Positions 30,631-39,530 of a DNA stretch of 64,000 nucleotides are shown here, piece by piece. Origin of the DNA: an uncultured Clostridia bacterium (lineage in GTDB: Bacteria; Bacillota; Clostridia; Saccharofermentanales; Saccharofermentanaceae); contig CAMYXF010000001.1 of the NCBI GenBank assembly GCA_947303185.1, forward strand, positions 62,001-126,000, read 5' to 3'. Under the pieces are notes generated by a model. That model searched no databases, was not told where the DNA came from, and saw nothing but the letters and a program-made list of their open reading frames with translations. Within the stretch, counting starts at the first letter, position 1. Each line of letters starts with the position of its first letter. A program made the translations under genes and the position numbers.

Positions 30631-31383
30631 TTACTTTGTTGTCTCTGCCGGCAGAATCTCAACGGGAGTCTGGACATCCGTTGTAACGCCGTCTTTTGTT
30701 ACGAAGAAGATCGTATCAGGAGTGTAGATATACATCTCAACGTCACCTGATTCCTCACCACGCTTGTCCGTGCGGAGCTGTGTGTAGTTGGAATAAAGTG
30801 TCTTTGCCTGATCCTCTGAGATTTCATCGGAAAGACCGAGCTTTACATACTGACAAGAAAGTCCGTAGATATTGAACTGCTTGTATTCGAAATTGGTGAA
30901 GGATACTTCCTCTGTGCTTGCGTTATCGAAAACGTTTCCGATATCAGCCATGATGGACTGCTTCAGTGACTTGCGGTTGAAATACAACGGCAAAGCGATA
31001 GCCATGATGATCGCAACAACTACGAGAGCACCTGCTGCCATACCGATAACGAGCTTCTTAGGAGCCTTAACATCGTTAGGAGAGATCTCGAATTCATTCG
31101 GCTTAAGCTTAGCTGTATCCGTCTGTGTCTTTGAAACCTTATCCCTCTGAACTGCCTTCTCAACAACGTCAGGCATTACGGGATTTGAATAATAATGCTT
31201 TGAACCTTCCGTCTTCTCGAACTTCTCGTTCTTGAATTCGTGTCCGTCAGGATTCTCAAGAAGTTCTGCTGCTTCCTTAGCAGGGAAAACGCAATTGCAG
31301 AATACGCACTCGCAAAGTTCGTCTCTGTCATCGAACATAACGAGCGAACCGCAGTTTCTGCACATACCTTGTTTAGTCGCCAT
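30631..31383 (-). CDS. Zinc-ribbon single-pass membrane protein upstream of rpoD
   Basis: 250 residues. N-terminal four-Cys zinc-ribbon (GMCRNCGSLVMFDDRDELCE, then CVFCNC), a charged linker to ~115, a membrane helix (~117-140, VIGMAAGALVVVAIIMAIAL) and an extracellular domain of ~105 residues with a C at SCQYVKLG. The start at 31383 follows AAAGGA; the longer frame has no site. The promoter TTGACG-17-TATAAT lies 143 bp upstream. Similar zinc-ribbon membrane proteins recur elsewhere in this window (20303, 21076 and 44211). Cotranscription with rpoD is likely. Confidence 0.75.
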   Translation of the reverse strand: MATKQGMCRNCGSLVMFDDRDELCECVFCNCVFPAKEAAELLENPDGHEFKNEKFEKTEGSKHYYSNPVMPDVVEKAVQRDKVSKTQTDTAKLKPNEFEISPNDVKAPKKLVIGMAAGALVVVAIIMAIALPLYFNRKSLKQSIMADIGNVFDNASTEEVSFTNFEYKQFNIYGLSCQYVKLGLSDEISEDQAKTLYSNYTQLRTDKRGEESGDVEMYIYTPDTIFFVTKDGVTTDVQTPVEILPAETTK

Positions 31384-31525
31384 CAAATAATCGTCCTTTG
31401 TCTTTGAAGTATGAGCTCTAAGCAAACCAGGGCGCTCTACTTGGTTACAGGGATGATGGTTTAAAACAGGCCGTAAATACGGCATTCCCTTTGTGTAGGC
31501 ATAGTTCTGCTTATAGCAAGCGTTT
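31384..31525 (-). other. Long leader between promoter and zinc-ribbon gene
   Basis: About 135 nt of untranslated leader on the minus strand. It contains a perfect hairpin GCCGTA-TT-TACGGC at 31470-31483 and further GC-rich pairing around 31420-31445. No known riboswitch class is recognised. Confidence 0.35.
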
Positions 31526-31554
31526 ATTATAATATGCTATTTGCTACTCGTCAA
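31526..31554 (-). promoter_or_regulatory. Strong sigma-A promoter for the zinc-ribbon/rpoD unit
   Basis: TTGACG (31549-31554), 17-bp spacer, TATAAT (31526-31531) on the minus strand. It stands between the divergent tadA and the zinc-ribbon gene. Confidence 0.78.
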
Positions 31555-31637
31555 GCATAATTTACAAGTCACTTGACACTTCTGGCTCCCCGTCTGTATC
31601 ATCTTTCCTATCACCCGATGACCAGAGAGGTAACCGC

Positions 31638-32165
31638 TTGCCCAAATCCAGATCCAGATTATATCCCGACTTAAAGCCCTCGAACGACAACGAGAGGTTT
31701 ATGCTCGAGGCCATAAGAGAAGCCGAAAAGGCCATTGATCTTGGAGAATGCCCCATCGGATGCGTACTCGTAAAAGACGGCAAGATCTACGTCAGATCAC
31801 ATAACTTGAGACTGACACGCGGAAACGCTCTCGCCCATGCCGAAGTTATAGCCATAGACAAAGCCTGCAAAAAGCTGGGCGACTGGAGACTTGAAGACTT
31901 CGACATGTACGTAACGCTCGAACCCTGCACAATGTGCTCGGGCGCCATCATCCAATCGAGAATACGCAAGGTATATTTCGGTGCTTATGAACCTAAAAGC
32001 GGCGCAGTCGTATCCTGCAATGACATTTTCGAAGTCTCACACGGACACAACCACAAAGTCGAATTCGAAGGCGGCATCCTCGAAAAAGAATGCTCCCAGA
32101 TGATGCTCGACTTCTTCCGTGCGATCAGAAAACGCGATGCCGGCAAAAAGAGATCCGGTAATTAA
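31638..32165 (+). CDS. tadA: tRNA-specific adenosine deaminase
   Basis: 175 residues. Deaminase zinc motifs: LAHAEVIAI (His67, Glu69) and PCTMCSGAI (Cys97, Cys100). TadA converts A34 to inosine in tRNA-Arg(ACG). The DFDMYVTLEPC strand and YFGAYEPKSGAVVS match TadA rather than guanine or cytosine deaminases. The start is a TTG at 31638 behind GAGGT with 6-7 bp spacing; an ATG at 31701 would remove 21 residues, and the usual TadA N-terminus begins near there, so the start is uncertain. Its end overlaps the convergent addA stop by 4 bp. Confidence 0.9.
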   Translation: MPKSRSRLYPDLKPSNDNERFMLEAIREAEKAIDLGECPIGCVLVKDGKIYVRSHNLRLTRGNALAHAEVIAIDKACKKLGDWRLEDFDMYVTLEPCTMCSGAIIQSRIRKVYFGAYEPKSGAVVSCNDIFEVSHGHNHKVEFEGGILEKECSQMMLDFFRAIRKRDAGKKRSGN

Positions 32166-35100
32166 ACTTCGACAAACTCCCCGTAACGGACAAGATACAG
32201 AAGCTTGTGAGCGACCTTCACGCCATCCTCTTCGCATGCCGCAGCATAGCTGTTGAGCTGAAAAGCATGTCTTTCCCTTGCCTCCTTGGCGCGCTCTTCA
32301 GAGCTACCGCCTCCTAAGCGGTCGGTCTTATAGTCCAGGATCGTGTAGCCTTCAGAGGTCTTATAGATCAGGTCAATAATACCCTGGACCAGAGCCGAAT
32401 CGCCTTCGTTTCCGCTGATATAAACTGCAAATACGATCGGTTTCTCGGAACGTGCAGATCCATCTTCAAAGCTTCTGATAACATCTTCACATCTGTCGTC
32501 TTTGCAGAATGCCATTATGCCATCTTCAAATTCTGAAGCTACTTTCATGGCATCAGTCGGGGTGCAGATATTGAGATAGCCTGACTTTATGAGTTCCTTG
32601 ATCTCGTCTTCAAAAGTAATCTTACCTGACCTTAATCCCTCAAGGTCAATAAATCTCATTATCCTGTGAAGTATCGTACCCTTGTTGGCAGCAGTGAGCA
32701 TTGAGATATTGGCACTTTCAAAATCATCAATTCCTCTGATCTGAAGGTCAACGTGCGTAGTATCGGAAGGCTTACCCTCTCCGCCGATTCCCGTAACGGA
32801 AACCTTGAACGGAATATCAACACTGTCCTGATGCTCATATGAAGGAAGAATCAGCTTTCCGTCCGGATCGAAGAGATTCTTGTCATTTTCTTCCTGCTCC
32901 TCTTCCTTCTCTTCACACTGGTTTGCAGTCTTATGTGCATCGTAGAGTTCAATGACTTTATCACCAGGCACCTTTATGACTTCGTAACCCTTAGTCTTGT
33001 TGCCTTCGAGATCAAAGAACGGAACAGCATTTGACGGTTTAAGATCACCTGATCTTGCAAGATCCCTTAGCTCATCTCCGTCTTCGCTTCTGGCAAGCGC
33101 GCTGAACAGGCAGTATGGCAGTTTCATGTCTCCGGCAAGCCAGTGGCGTTTGTCGAATGCTTTGTCTTCATAATCCACGGCCTGAGTGAATGCTTTTCTG
33201 ATAGCACTTGATTTGCTGTCATCTGAAAAATCACAGCAAGTGATAACCGAGAGACTCTCTTCGGCACGGGTCAGCGCAACATAAAGAAGTCTCACCGTCT
33301 CCGAGTTGGAAGCAAGTCTCATCTTCATCTTGTAAATGTACTGCTCGAAAGAATGACTCCTCGTGATGTTGTCGAAGTCATAGTCTTCAGTGATAAAGCC
33401 GTCGTCACGGTCGAACATGATACTCGAGAGATTATCCTTCCTCTCATCCTGTCCGCCTGTCGCAACAAGTATTACGAACGGGTATTCAAGACCCTTACTC
33501 TTGTGCACCGTCATGGTCGTGATCTTGTTCTTGTTTGCATCAACGATCTCAATATCGGCTTTCTTGATCTGGATCTTCATCTGCTCAAGTTCGGAAGAGA
33601 TACCGGATACGTCAGAGCCTCTTCTCTTAAAGCTCTCAGACAGCCAGTCCTTAAAGACGTCAAACTTGCTGCTGTCGCCTTCTCTTGCTTCAAGCGTGGC
33701 CTTGATTCCGGTCTCTCGATAGATAAGTTCGATTATGTCATCGATATCCGTTACCATCGAACTCATCCTTATCCTGTCAAAGACATCAACAAATCCCTTA
33801 ACACGTGATGCGAGTTCAGAATCGCACTTATCGATGAAAACTCTGAGTCTTAACATCAGCGGTTCCTTATCAAGAGACGGTCCTTCAAGCTCATGAATGA
33901 ATGCCTGGATCGAAGCAAGCTCTTCGACTGTGAAGTTCGAGAACTTATAGTTAGACAGCATTACACCTGCAAGGTATTCATCTCTGTATTCGTTGCCGAG
34001 ACAGATAAGGAAATTGATAAGTCTGTGGATATCACGGTCTTCAAAAACATCTGTGGTAAACCTGCCTGATGCCTCAATCTTTCTTCCGTCTTTCAATGTA
34101 CATCCGTTAAGATATCTCGCGATATTCTCTGCCTGGTTATTTGATGCGGTAAGAATGCAGATATCCTTGAATTCCGTTTTGCTTCCGTCAACTCTCGTAC
34201 ACTCTTCAAGATATCTTTTGACTTCGCTCTCGACCGCAGCATATACAGCCTTTGTATCAGGCTCAGTCCTGTCACCGTCTTCACTCTTCGGAAGGCCTTT
34301 ATCAGCGACAACGATTCTGGGGATTGAACCGTGCTTAGACTCAACAGCTTTGCTCAGGCGCTGTGTATCATCGTATTCGATCTCTGATGCTTCCCTGCTC
34401 ATTGTCTGACCAAAGACATAGTTTGCAAAAGCAAGGATCTCACATGTGCTTCTGTGGTTCTCCTTAAGGTAGTGAACCTTTCCTTTTGAAGGATCACGAC
34501 TGTAAGTATCCATTCTGCCGCCGAAAATCTTTGGATCGGCAAAACGGAATTTATAAATACTCTGCTTGATGTCGCCAACTCTGAAAACATTACCTTCCCT
34601 GCGTTCAAACTTCTCGATTATCTTATCCTGAAGTCTAGTGTTGTCCTGATATTCATCGACAAATATCTCCGTGAATTTTGCACGGTAGAATTCGGATGCC
34701 TCATCAGTTTTCAGGATCTCATATGCAGTATGCTCAAGATCGGAATAATCCATTCCATGCATGCCGTTCTTCAATTCAGCATAGAACTTATCCGTTCTCT
34801 TAAGAAGTTCAACAAAGCATTCAGAAGCTTCTGTACCTGCCTTCTGGTTAGCAAGAATTGTCTCAAGTTCAAATCCCATGAGATTTCCGTATTCTTCCGG
34901 AAGATCAAGAGGATTGTCGTACTTGGTATCAGCCCACTTTCCGGGATCAATGAAATGTCTGAGTGAGATAACTGCAAACAAAGGACCGTCATCACCCTTA
35001 AGATCAGCGTTTTTGAAAAAGCTTTTGAATTTCAGTTCTGACAATTCTTTTATCGGCTTCAGATATCCGAAGAAATCTGCGCCATTATGGGTCTTAAAAT

Positions 35101-35950
35101 CTTCGATTACCCGGTCGATCCTTCCTGACACTTCACCAATAAATTCTTCGTTGGAATATTCTTCAACAATCTGATACGTGTCATGCGATTCAAGCATCGA
35201 TGCAAAATCGCTGCTTACAAGAATCTCTCTGATATCCGTCAGATATTTCACGATTCTTCCCGGAATCTCATTTTCACCCTCAAAGAACATGACCAGTCCC
35301 TGGGCATCTCGTTCTTTGCGATCTTTGACAAAGTCTTCGCATTTATCGAGATAATCAGGAAGGCTTCGTAACGTCTTATAGGTGCTTGTAACAATGTTAA
35401 CAAGCGTCATATCGCTTCTTCCGTCGCCGAATCTTCTTGTAAATCTGATGAAAGGATCATCTTCTGTCTTGCATTCAGCATAAAGATCACGGATGGCATA
35501 ATCCACCGCCGACTGGAGCAGGACTCCCTGCTCACTTTCGGTGATTATCCTGCATGAAGGGTCAGTAAATTCTGCCATCGGACCATCTGCCAAAAGATAT
35601 CCTTTTTCCTTGATGACACGGGAACAGAATCCGTGCATTGTCTGGATATAAGCATTAGGCAGAAGATCAATCTGGGATGACAGGCGTGAAGCAAGTTCTG
35701 TATTCCCGTTTGCTACGGCGTCGTTTCTTAATGACCTGAGTTTTTCCTCGATCTTTTCGGCCATGTGAGCTGCGGCGTCTTCAGTAAATGTAACGACTAA
35801 CATCGCATCAACCAAAAGAGCACCGCTCATTACTTCGTCACCAATTCTCGCAGTAAGAACAGTTGTCTTACCGGAGCCTGCAGAAGCGGAAACGAGGTTG
35901 TTATCAAGTTGTGCATTTATAATCGCATTCTGTTCATCTGAAAACTTCAT
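32162..35950 (-). CDS. addA: ATP-dependent helicase/nuclease subunit AddA
   Basis: 1262 residues, full length. UvrD-type helicase: Walker A VSASAGSGKTTVLTARI at ~20-36, KFTEIFVDEYQDNTRLQDKI (motif II, DEYQD), KMRLASNSETVRLLYVALTR (motif VI) and TMTVHKSKGLEYPFVILVAT (motif V). A C-terminal RecB-type nuclease carries GYTILDYKTDRLGGGSSEER (DYK catalytic motif). With AddB it forms the end-processing helicase-nuclease that starts double-strand break repair in Firmicutes. addA starts 4 nt after the addB stop, so the two are translationally coupled. Confidence 0.97.
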   Translation of the reverse strand: MKFSDEQNAIINAQLDNNLVSASAGSGKTTVLTARIGDEVMSGALLVDAMLVVTFTEDAAAHMAEKIEEKLRSLRNDAVANGNTELASRLSSQIDLLPNAYIQTMHGFCSRVIKEKGYLLADGPMAEFTDPSCRIITESEQGVLLQSAVDYAIRDLYAECKTEDDPFIRFTRRFGDGRSDMTLVNIVTSTYKTLRSLPDYLDKCEDFVKDRKERDAQGLVMFFEGENEIPGRIVKYLTDIREILVSSDFASMLESHDTYQIVEEYSNEEFIGEVSGRIDRVIEDFKTHNGADFFGYLKPIKELSELKFKSFFKNADLKGDDGPLFAVISLRHFIDPGKWADTKYDNPLDLPEEYGNLMGFELETILANQKAGTEASECFVELLKRTDKFYAELKNGMHGMDYSDLEHTAYEILKTDEASEFYRAKFTEIFVDEYQDNTRLQDKIIEKFERREGNVFRVGDIKQSIYKFRFADPKIFGGRMDTYSRDPSKGKVHYLKENHRSTCEILAFANYVFGQTMSREASEIEYDDTQRLSKAVESKHGSIPRIVVADKGLPKSEDGDRTEPDTKAVYAAVESEVKRYLEECTRVDGSKTEFKDICILTASNNQAENIARYLNGCTLKDGRKIEASGRFTTDVFEDRDIHRLINFLICLGNEYRDEYLAGVMLSNYKFSNFTVEELASIQAFIHELEGPSLDKEPLMLRLRVFIDKCDSELASRVKGFVDVFDRIRMSSMVTDIDDIIELIYRETGIKATLEAREGDSSKFDVFKDWLSESFKRRGSDVSGISSELEQMKIQIKKADIEIVDANKNKITTMTVHKSKGLEYPFVILVATGGQDERKDNLSSIMFDRDDGFITEDYDFDNITRSHSFEQYIYKMKMRLASNSETVRLLYVALTRAEESLSVITCCDFSDDSKSSAIRKAFTQAVDYEDKAFDKRHWLAGDMKLPYCLFSALARSEDGDELRDLARSGDLKPSNAVPFFDLEGNKTKGYEVIKVPGDKVIELYDAHKTANQCEEKEEEQEENDKNLFDPDGKLILPSYEHQDSVDIPFKVSVTGIGGEGKPSDTTHVDLQIRGIDDFESANISMLTAANKGTILHRIMRFIDLEGLRSGKITFEDEIKELIKSGYLNICTPTDAMKVASEFEDGIMAFCKDDRCEDVIRSFEDGSARSEKPIVFAVYISGNEGDSALVQGIIDLIYKTSEGYTILDYKTDRLGGGSSEERAKEARERHAFQLNSYAAACEEDGVKVAHKLLYLVRYGEFVEV

Positions 35951-35953
35951 AAC

Positions 35954-38900
35954 TTACTCCTCCTTTCCACTTTCTTCAGTGCTATTTCCTTCAAGAATAT
36001 CCTTCATCGCGAGGATAGCGCGTCTGTCGTCTTTACTCATGTTCTTATCGGCACCGATCTTCTTGGTAACTTCATCGTAGCCATAATCTTTTCTTGGCTT
36101 TCCTGACTTCGTCGGCTCAGCTGATTTCTCGCAGTTGGAAACCACTTTCCCGTACTCGCTGCTACTGCTTGTATTGATCTGTGCTCTTCCCTTTGAGAAC
36201 GACGGATCGTTGCCGCAGTACCCTCTGTAACTGCAGTAACTACAGAGCTTGATATGCGGTTCTGCAGTTATAGCATCAGCCTTACCTTCTGCTATCTGGT
36301 CGATACTTTCTTTGATTATGTGCTTCGAGTATTTGATCGCTATCTTCACGGCTTCATCGTTATATCCTGCAAGTTGTGGGAGGCATACCAAAGGCTCTCC
36401 ATCGTCATTGGCTTTGAGTCCGACGAGAACATATCCGTAATCGTCGATAACCGCATCTTTTCCGGCTTTGGTATTCATATCAAGGATCGCTCCCGAATAT
36501 GCAGGAAGCTGGATCTGCGTACCGTTAAGGAGTTCTGAAGAATCAACTGCCTTATCGCCGCTCTTATAGTCAATAGTTCTGACGTGGATCTTTCCGTCAT
36601 CAGAATTCTTCGTATCGTATCTGTCGATGAATCCGCTGAATCTAAGATCGATTCCTTCGTAAGGGATATCAAGCACAAGATTTCCCTGACCTATCTTTTC
36701 TTCTACGCCTTCAGGAACAAAACCTGTCGATACTGAATCAGAAAGGACATCGCGGAACATCTTCGTGAACATTCTTCTAAGCTTTGCGTATGTATCCATC
36801 TCGAAGACTTTATCCTTCGGATTGCCATCCTTATCTACCGAACCGAAAGAAGCTCTTGAAGAAACTGAAGCCTTAAGACACTTATCTGCAAACTCATTAT
36901 ATTTCCGCTCGTCATCAAGCAGCTCCTGAGCCATCTGTTTAAACTTATCAGGATCTTTTTTGCTGTCATCACGAAGCGTTCTGTATGCATTCTCAAACAT
37001 GCCATGAATAAGGCTTCCGAAAGAGTTCGGCTGTATCCTTGTATTATCTTCTCTGGGACTGATCCTGAGTTCTCTGTCGAGCATGAACTGAAAAGCACAC
37101 TGCCTGTAGCTCTCGATCGAAGAGACACTTGCATAGATGATCTTTCCCTTTGTGCCATCTTCCTTTTTGTTGGTAAGAAGTCTGTCCATTATGTCGACAG
37201 GAATCTTTGCATTCTCATAATCATGTCTGAACTTCACTGCCTGTCCCGCAATAGGATTCTTGAAAGTGTTGACGATATGGAACTTCTCATCAACATATTG
37301 CTCAAGATATTCGAACACACGGCTCTTGGGCGAACCATATTCATGCACCATGTAAATGAGGTCTGTAGCTGCACCAAGATCAAGGCATGCGGTAACGAAT
37401 TCTTCCCTCATCTTGCTCTCGGCTTTGTCAGGAAGTTCTATATCTTCAGTTGAAGCTGATAACTCTTTCAATTCTATTCCGCTTAAGAGGCCTTCACGCA
37501 TTCTCATGTACGGGAAGTTATCCTTCTGTGCACCGATGATGAAGAGCACCTTACAGGGCGTTACAAAAGCATGCTCTGGCGTAGTTATCTCGATGGAGTC
37601 AACCTTCAGAGGGATAGTTCCCTCAGTACGGTTTCTCATGTCTGTCCTGAGCATGGAAATGAAATCCTTCTGACTGATCTCGCAATTATTCATCTCATGC
37701 GTGGAACACATCAGAAGGCTAACGAGCTCATCGTATCCTCTGACCAGAGCAACTGCTGCGGCATCGTCACCTCTTGCAGAGAACTCGTCTCTTAAAGGTT
37801 CAATGAAACCACGCACGCTGTCGAGATATTTAAGACCAGCCATTGCCTTACCCGAAAGAGTCTTCTCACTATAAATTGATTCACAAGCATCCTTCAAAGG
37901 AATAAGTGAACGTACAACAACGTATTCATAGAAGAACTTTCCGCTGTCTACGAAGCCTTCTTTATAACCCGGTACGGTATTCTCAAATATCCAGAGCTTA
38001 CGCTTTTTTGAATTCTCATCGTCAGGATCGGCATAAGCTTCAGGATCGAAGATTCTTCCCTGGTCTGTAATGTTTTTGGCATAACAGAAATTCTCAAAAC
38101 TGTCGGCAATATACGGAGGAATCCTGAGCATTCCTGAGCGCATGGCCTTCATTATGAGTTCAAGAGTATAACCGTATCTCGGAAGCTCAAGAAGGATCTG
38201 CATCATGTAAGGAACGACTGTACCGCCCAACGCGATCTTGCGGTCAATAAACACATCAAGACCATAGATCTCAGCTGTGCTTCTCATTCTTGTCATGATA
38301 TCTTCGTTGCAGCAAACGATTCTGATGTCACGGTATCTGTAACCGTGATTTCTTGTAAGGTCGATAATCTCACTGAAGATATATCCGACCCTGTCGTCAA
38401 TGCCTGCTAACTCTGCAAGTCTTACCTTCCCTGCCGTATCGAATCTTTCAGGCTTGAAATCAGTAGCTATGCCCTCTATCAGAGTCTTTAATTCAGATGC
38501 ATTATCCTTAATGCTGATCTCCTTGCCCGTAGCACCAAGTCCTTCAAGCATTGCACGGAAATCTTCTCCGTTCTTATAAACAGAAGAAAACTTAGTATCT
38601 GCACTACCTGTAAGAACATTAAACTCGATCTCGCAGCCGAGTTCGGACAAGAGCGAAACCAGTCTAATCTCCTTGGGAGTAAGCATACGTGTTGCGCCGA
38701 ATCCGACAAAAACGATAACCGAATTCTTAAGCTGGTCCAGAGCGCTTCTGCGTCTTGTTTTAAGCTCACCCGAAATGAATGAAGACAGTTTGTCGCAAGC
38801 TAAAGCGATGGGCTCTCTTAGAAGATTAAGACCATACCTGCCATTCAGATCTTCAAGTTCGCTCATGATAAGGTGAAGATCCTTGAGTTTATTGATGAAT

Positions 38901-39403
38901 GCAACAGTAGAGGATGTATTCTCGAGTGCCTTAATGGCCTTGTCGATATCCTCAATTCCTACACCGTATCTCGAGAAATCTCCAAGAAGAGCGATCATCA
39001 TGTTGATGTAATCGATCCTGGAAGATAAAGTGCCGAATGCATTCAGCTTGCTCTTATTGGTTGCAAGTATGTTATAGATAGCGTTGCGGAGCATTATCTC
39101 GCCGCCTTCAGCAACATAATTGGTGCCGAGATCATCAAGGATATTCCCCGCAAGCTTACGGAAACTTAAGACGTCGCCTGATACAAGCGAAGAAGATAAA
39201 GTAAGAATCCCGTTGCCTGTATTGATGGTATTGCCAATGTGGGCAACACTCTCCTTAAAGCCGAGCACTTCACGCTCTACCTGTGCCTTTGAAAACTCCG
39301 GTGCTACAAAGATTATCTCCTTGTCAGGATTATCCCTGACGGCGCTCTCGATAATCTCACATGAAACAGGCTTTATCGCACTGTAAGTCTTAAATCTGAT
39401 CAT
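35954..39403 (-). CDS. addB: ATP-dependent nuclease subunit AddB
   Basis: 1149 residues. It has the four-Cys iron-sulfur arrangement of AddB: Cys in SYRQCAFQFML and the cluster CSYCSYRGYC near the C-end, and the nuclease core HVRTIDYKSGDKAVDSSELL (DYKSG). The N-terminal region (MIRFKTYSAIKPVSCEIIES) lacks the Walker A GxxGxGKT present in B. subtilis AddB, so this copy is closer to the RexB type, which does not use that ATP site. It recognises Chi and cuts the second strand. A TTGAAA-16-TAAAAT promoter lies 29 bp upstream and GAGG precedes the ATG. Confidence 0.93.
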   Translation of the reverse strand: MIRFKTYSAIKPVSCEIIESAVRDNPDKEIIFVAPEFSKAQVEREVLGFKESVAHIGNTINTGNGILTLSSSLVSGDVLSFRKLAGNILDDLGTNYVAEGGEIMLRNAIYNILATNKSKLNAFGTLSSRIDYINMMIALLGDFSRYGVGIEDIDKAIKALENTSSTVAFINKLKDLHLIMSELEDLNGRYGLNLLREPIALACDKLSSFISGELKTRRRSALDQLKNSVIVFVGFGATRMLTPKEIRLVSLLSELGCEIEFNVLTGSADTKFSSVYKNGEDFRAMLEGLGATGKEISIKDNASELKTLIEGIATDFKPERFDTAGKVRLAELAGIDDRVGYIFSEIIDLTRNHGYRYRDIRIVCCNEDIMTRMRSTAEIYGLDVFIDRKIALGGTVVPYMMQILLELPRYGYTLELIMKAMRSGMLRIPPYIADSFENFCYAKNITDQGRIFDPEAYADPDDENSKKRKLWIFENTVPGYKEGFVDSGKFFYEYVVVRSLIPLKDACESIYSEKTLSGKAMAGLKYLDSVRGFIEPLRDEFSARGDDAAAVALVRGYDELVSLLMCSTHEMNNCEISQKDFISMLRTDMRNRTEGTIPLKVDSIEITTPEHAFVTPCKVLFIIGAQKDNFPYMRMREGLLSGIELKELSASTEDIELPDKAESKMREEFVTACLDLGAATDLIYMVHEYGSPKSRVFEYLEQYVDEKFHIVNTFKNPIAGQAVKFRHDYENAKIPVDIMDRLLTNKKEDGTKGKIIYASVSSIESYRQCAFQFMLDRELRISPREDNTRIQPNSFGSLIHGMFENAYRTLRDDSKKDPDKFKQMAQELLDDERKYNEFADKCLKASVSSRASFGSVDKDGNPKDKVFEMDTYAKLRRMFTKMFRDVLSDSVSTGFVPEGVEEKIGQGNLVLDIPYEGIDLRFSGFIDRYDTKNSDDGKIHVRTIDYKSGDKAVDSSELLNGTQIQLPAYSGAILDMNTKAGKDAVIDDYGYVLVGLKANDDGEPLVCLPQLAGYNDEAVKIAIKYSKHIIKESIDQIAEGKADAITAEPHIKLCSYCSYRGYCGNDPSFSKGRAQINTSSSSEYGKVVSNCEKSAEPTKSGKPRKDYGYDEVTKKIGADKNMSKDDRRAILAMKDILEGNSTEESGKEE

Positions 39404-39432
39404 ACTGCTACCTCGAAAATCTTTATGCTTAG

Positions 39433-39460
39433 ATTTTACGATTCAGCAGTATTTTTTCAA
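39433..39460 (-). promoter_or_regulatory. Promoter of addBA
   Basis: On the minus strand TTGAAA (39455-39460), 16-bp spacer, TAAAAT (39433-39438), ending 30 bp before the addB ATG. Confidence 0.6.
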
Positions 39461-39467
39461 AGCGATT

Positions 39468-39495
39468 AATGGGACAGTTTCGCAACTGCCCCATT
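39468..39495 (-). terminator. Hairpin after the GH9 cellulase gene
   Basis: AATGGGaCAGTT (39468-39479) pairs with AACTGcCCCATT (39484-39495), one mismatch, 4-nt loop. The gene reads toward it from 39531; a tandem ATTTTTTGAGTT repeat (39494-39520) lies between. On the minus strand the stem is not followed by a good T-run; on the plus strand it is. Confidence 0.5.
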
Positions 39496-39530
39496 ATTTT
39501 TTGAGTTATTTTTTGAGTTATTTTTCGATT

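Noticed and set aside
39494..39525. Tandem ATTTTTTGAGTT repeat as a CRISPR-like or satellite element
   Set aside because: Only two and a half short copies in an AT-rich intergenic end; no spacers.
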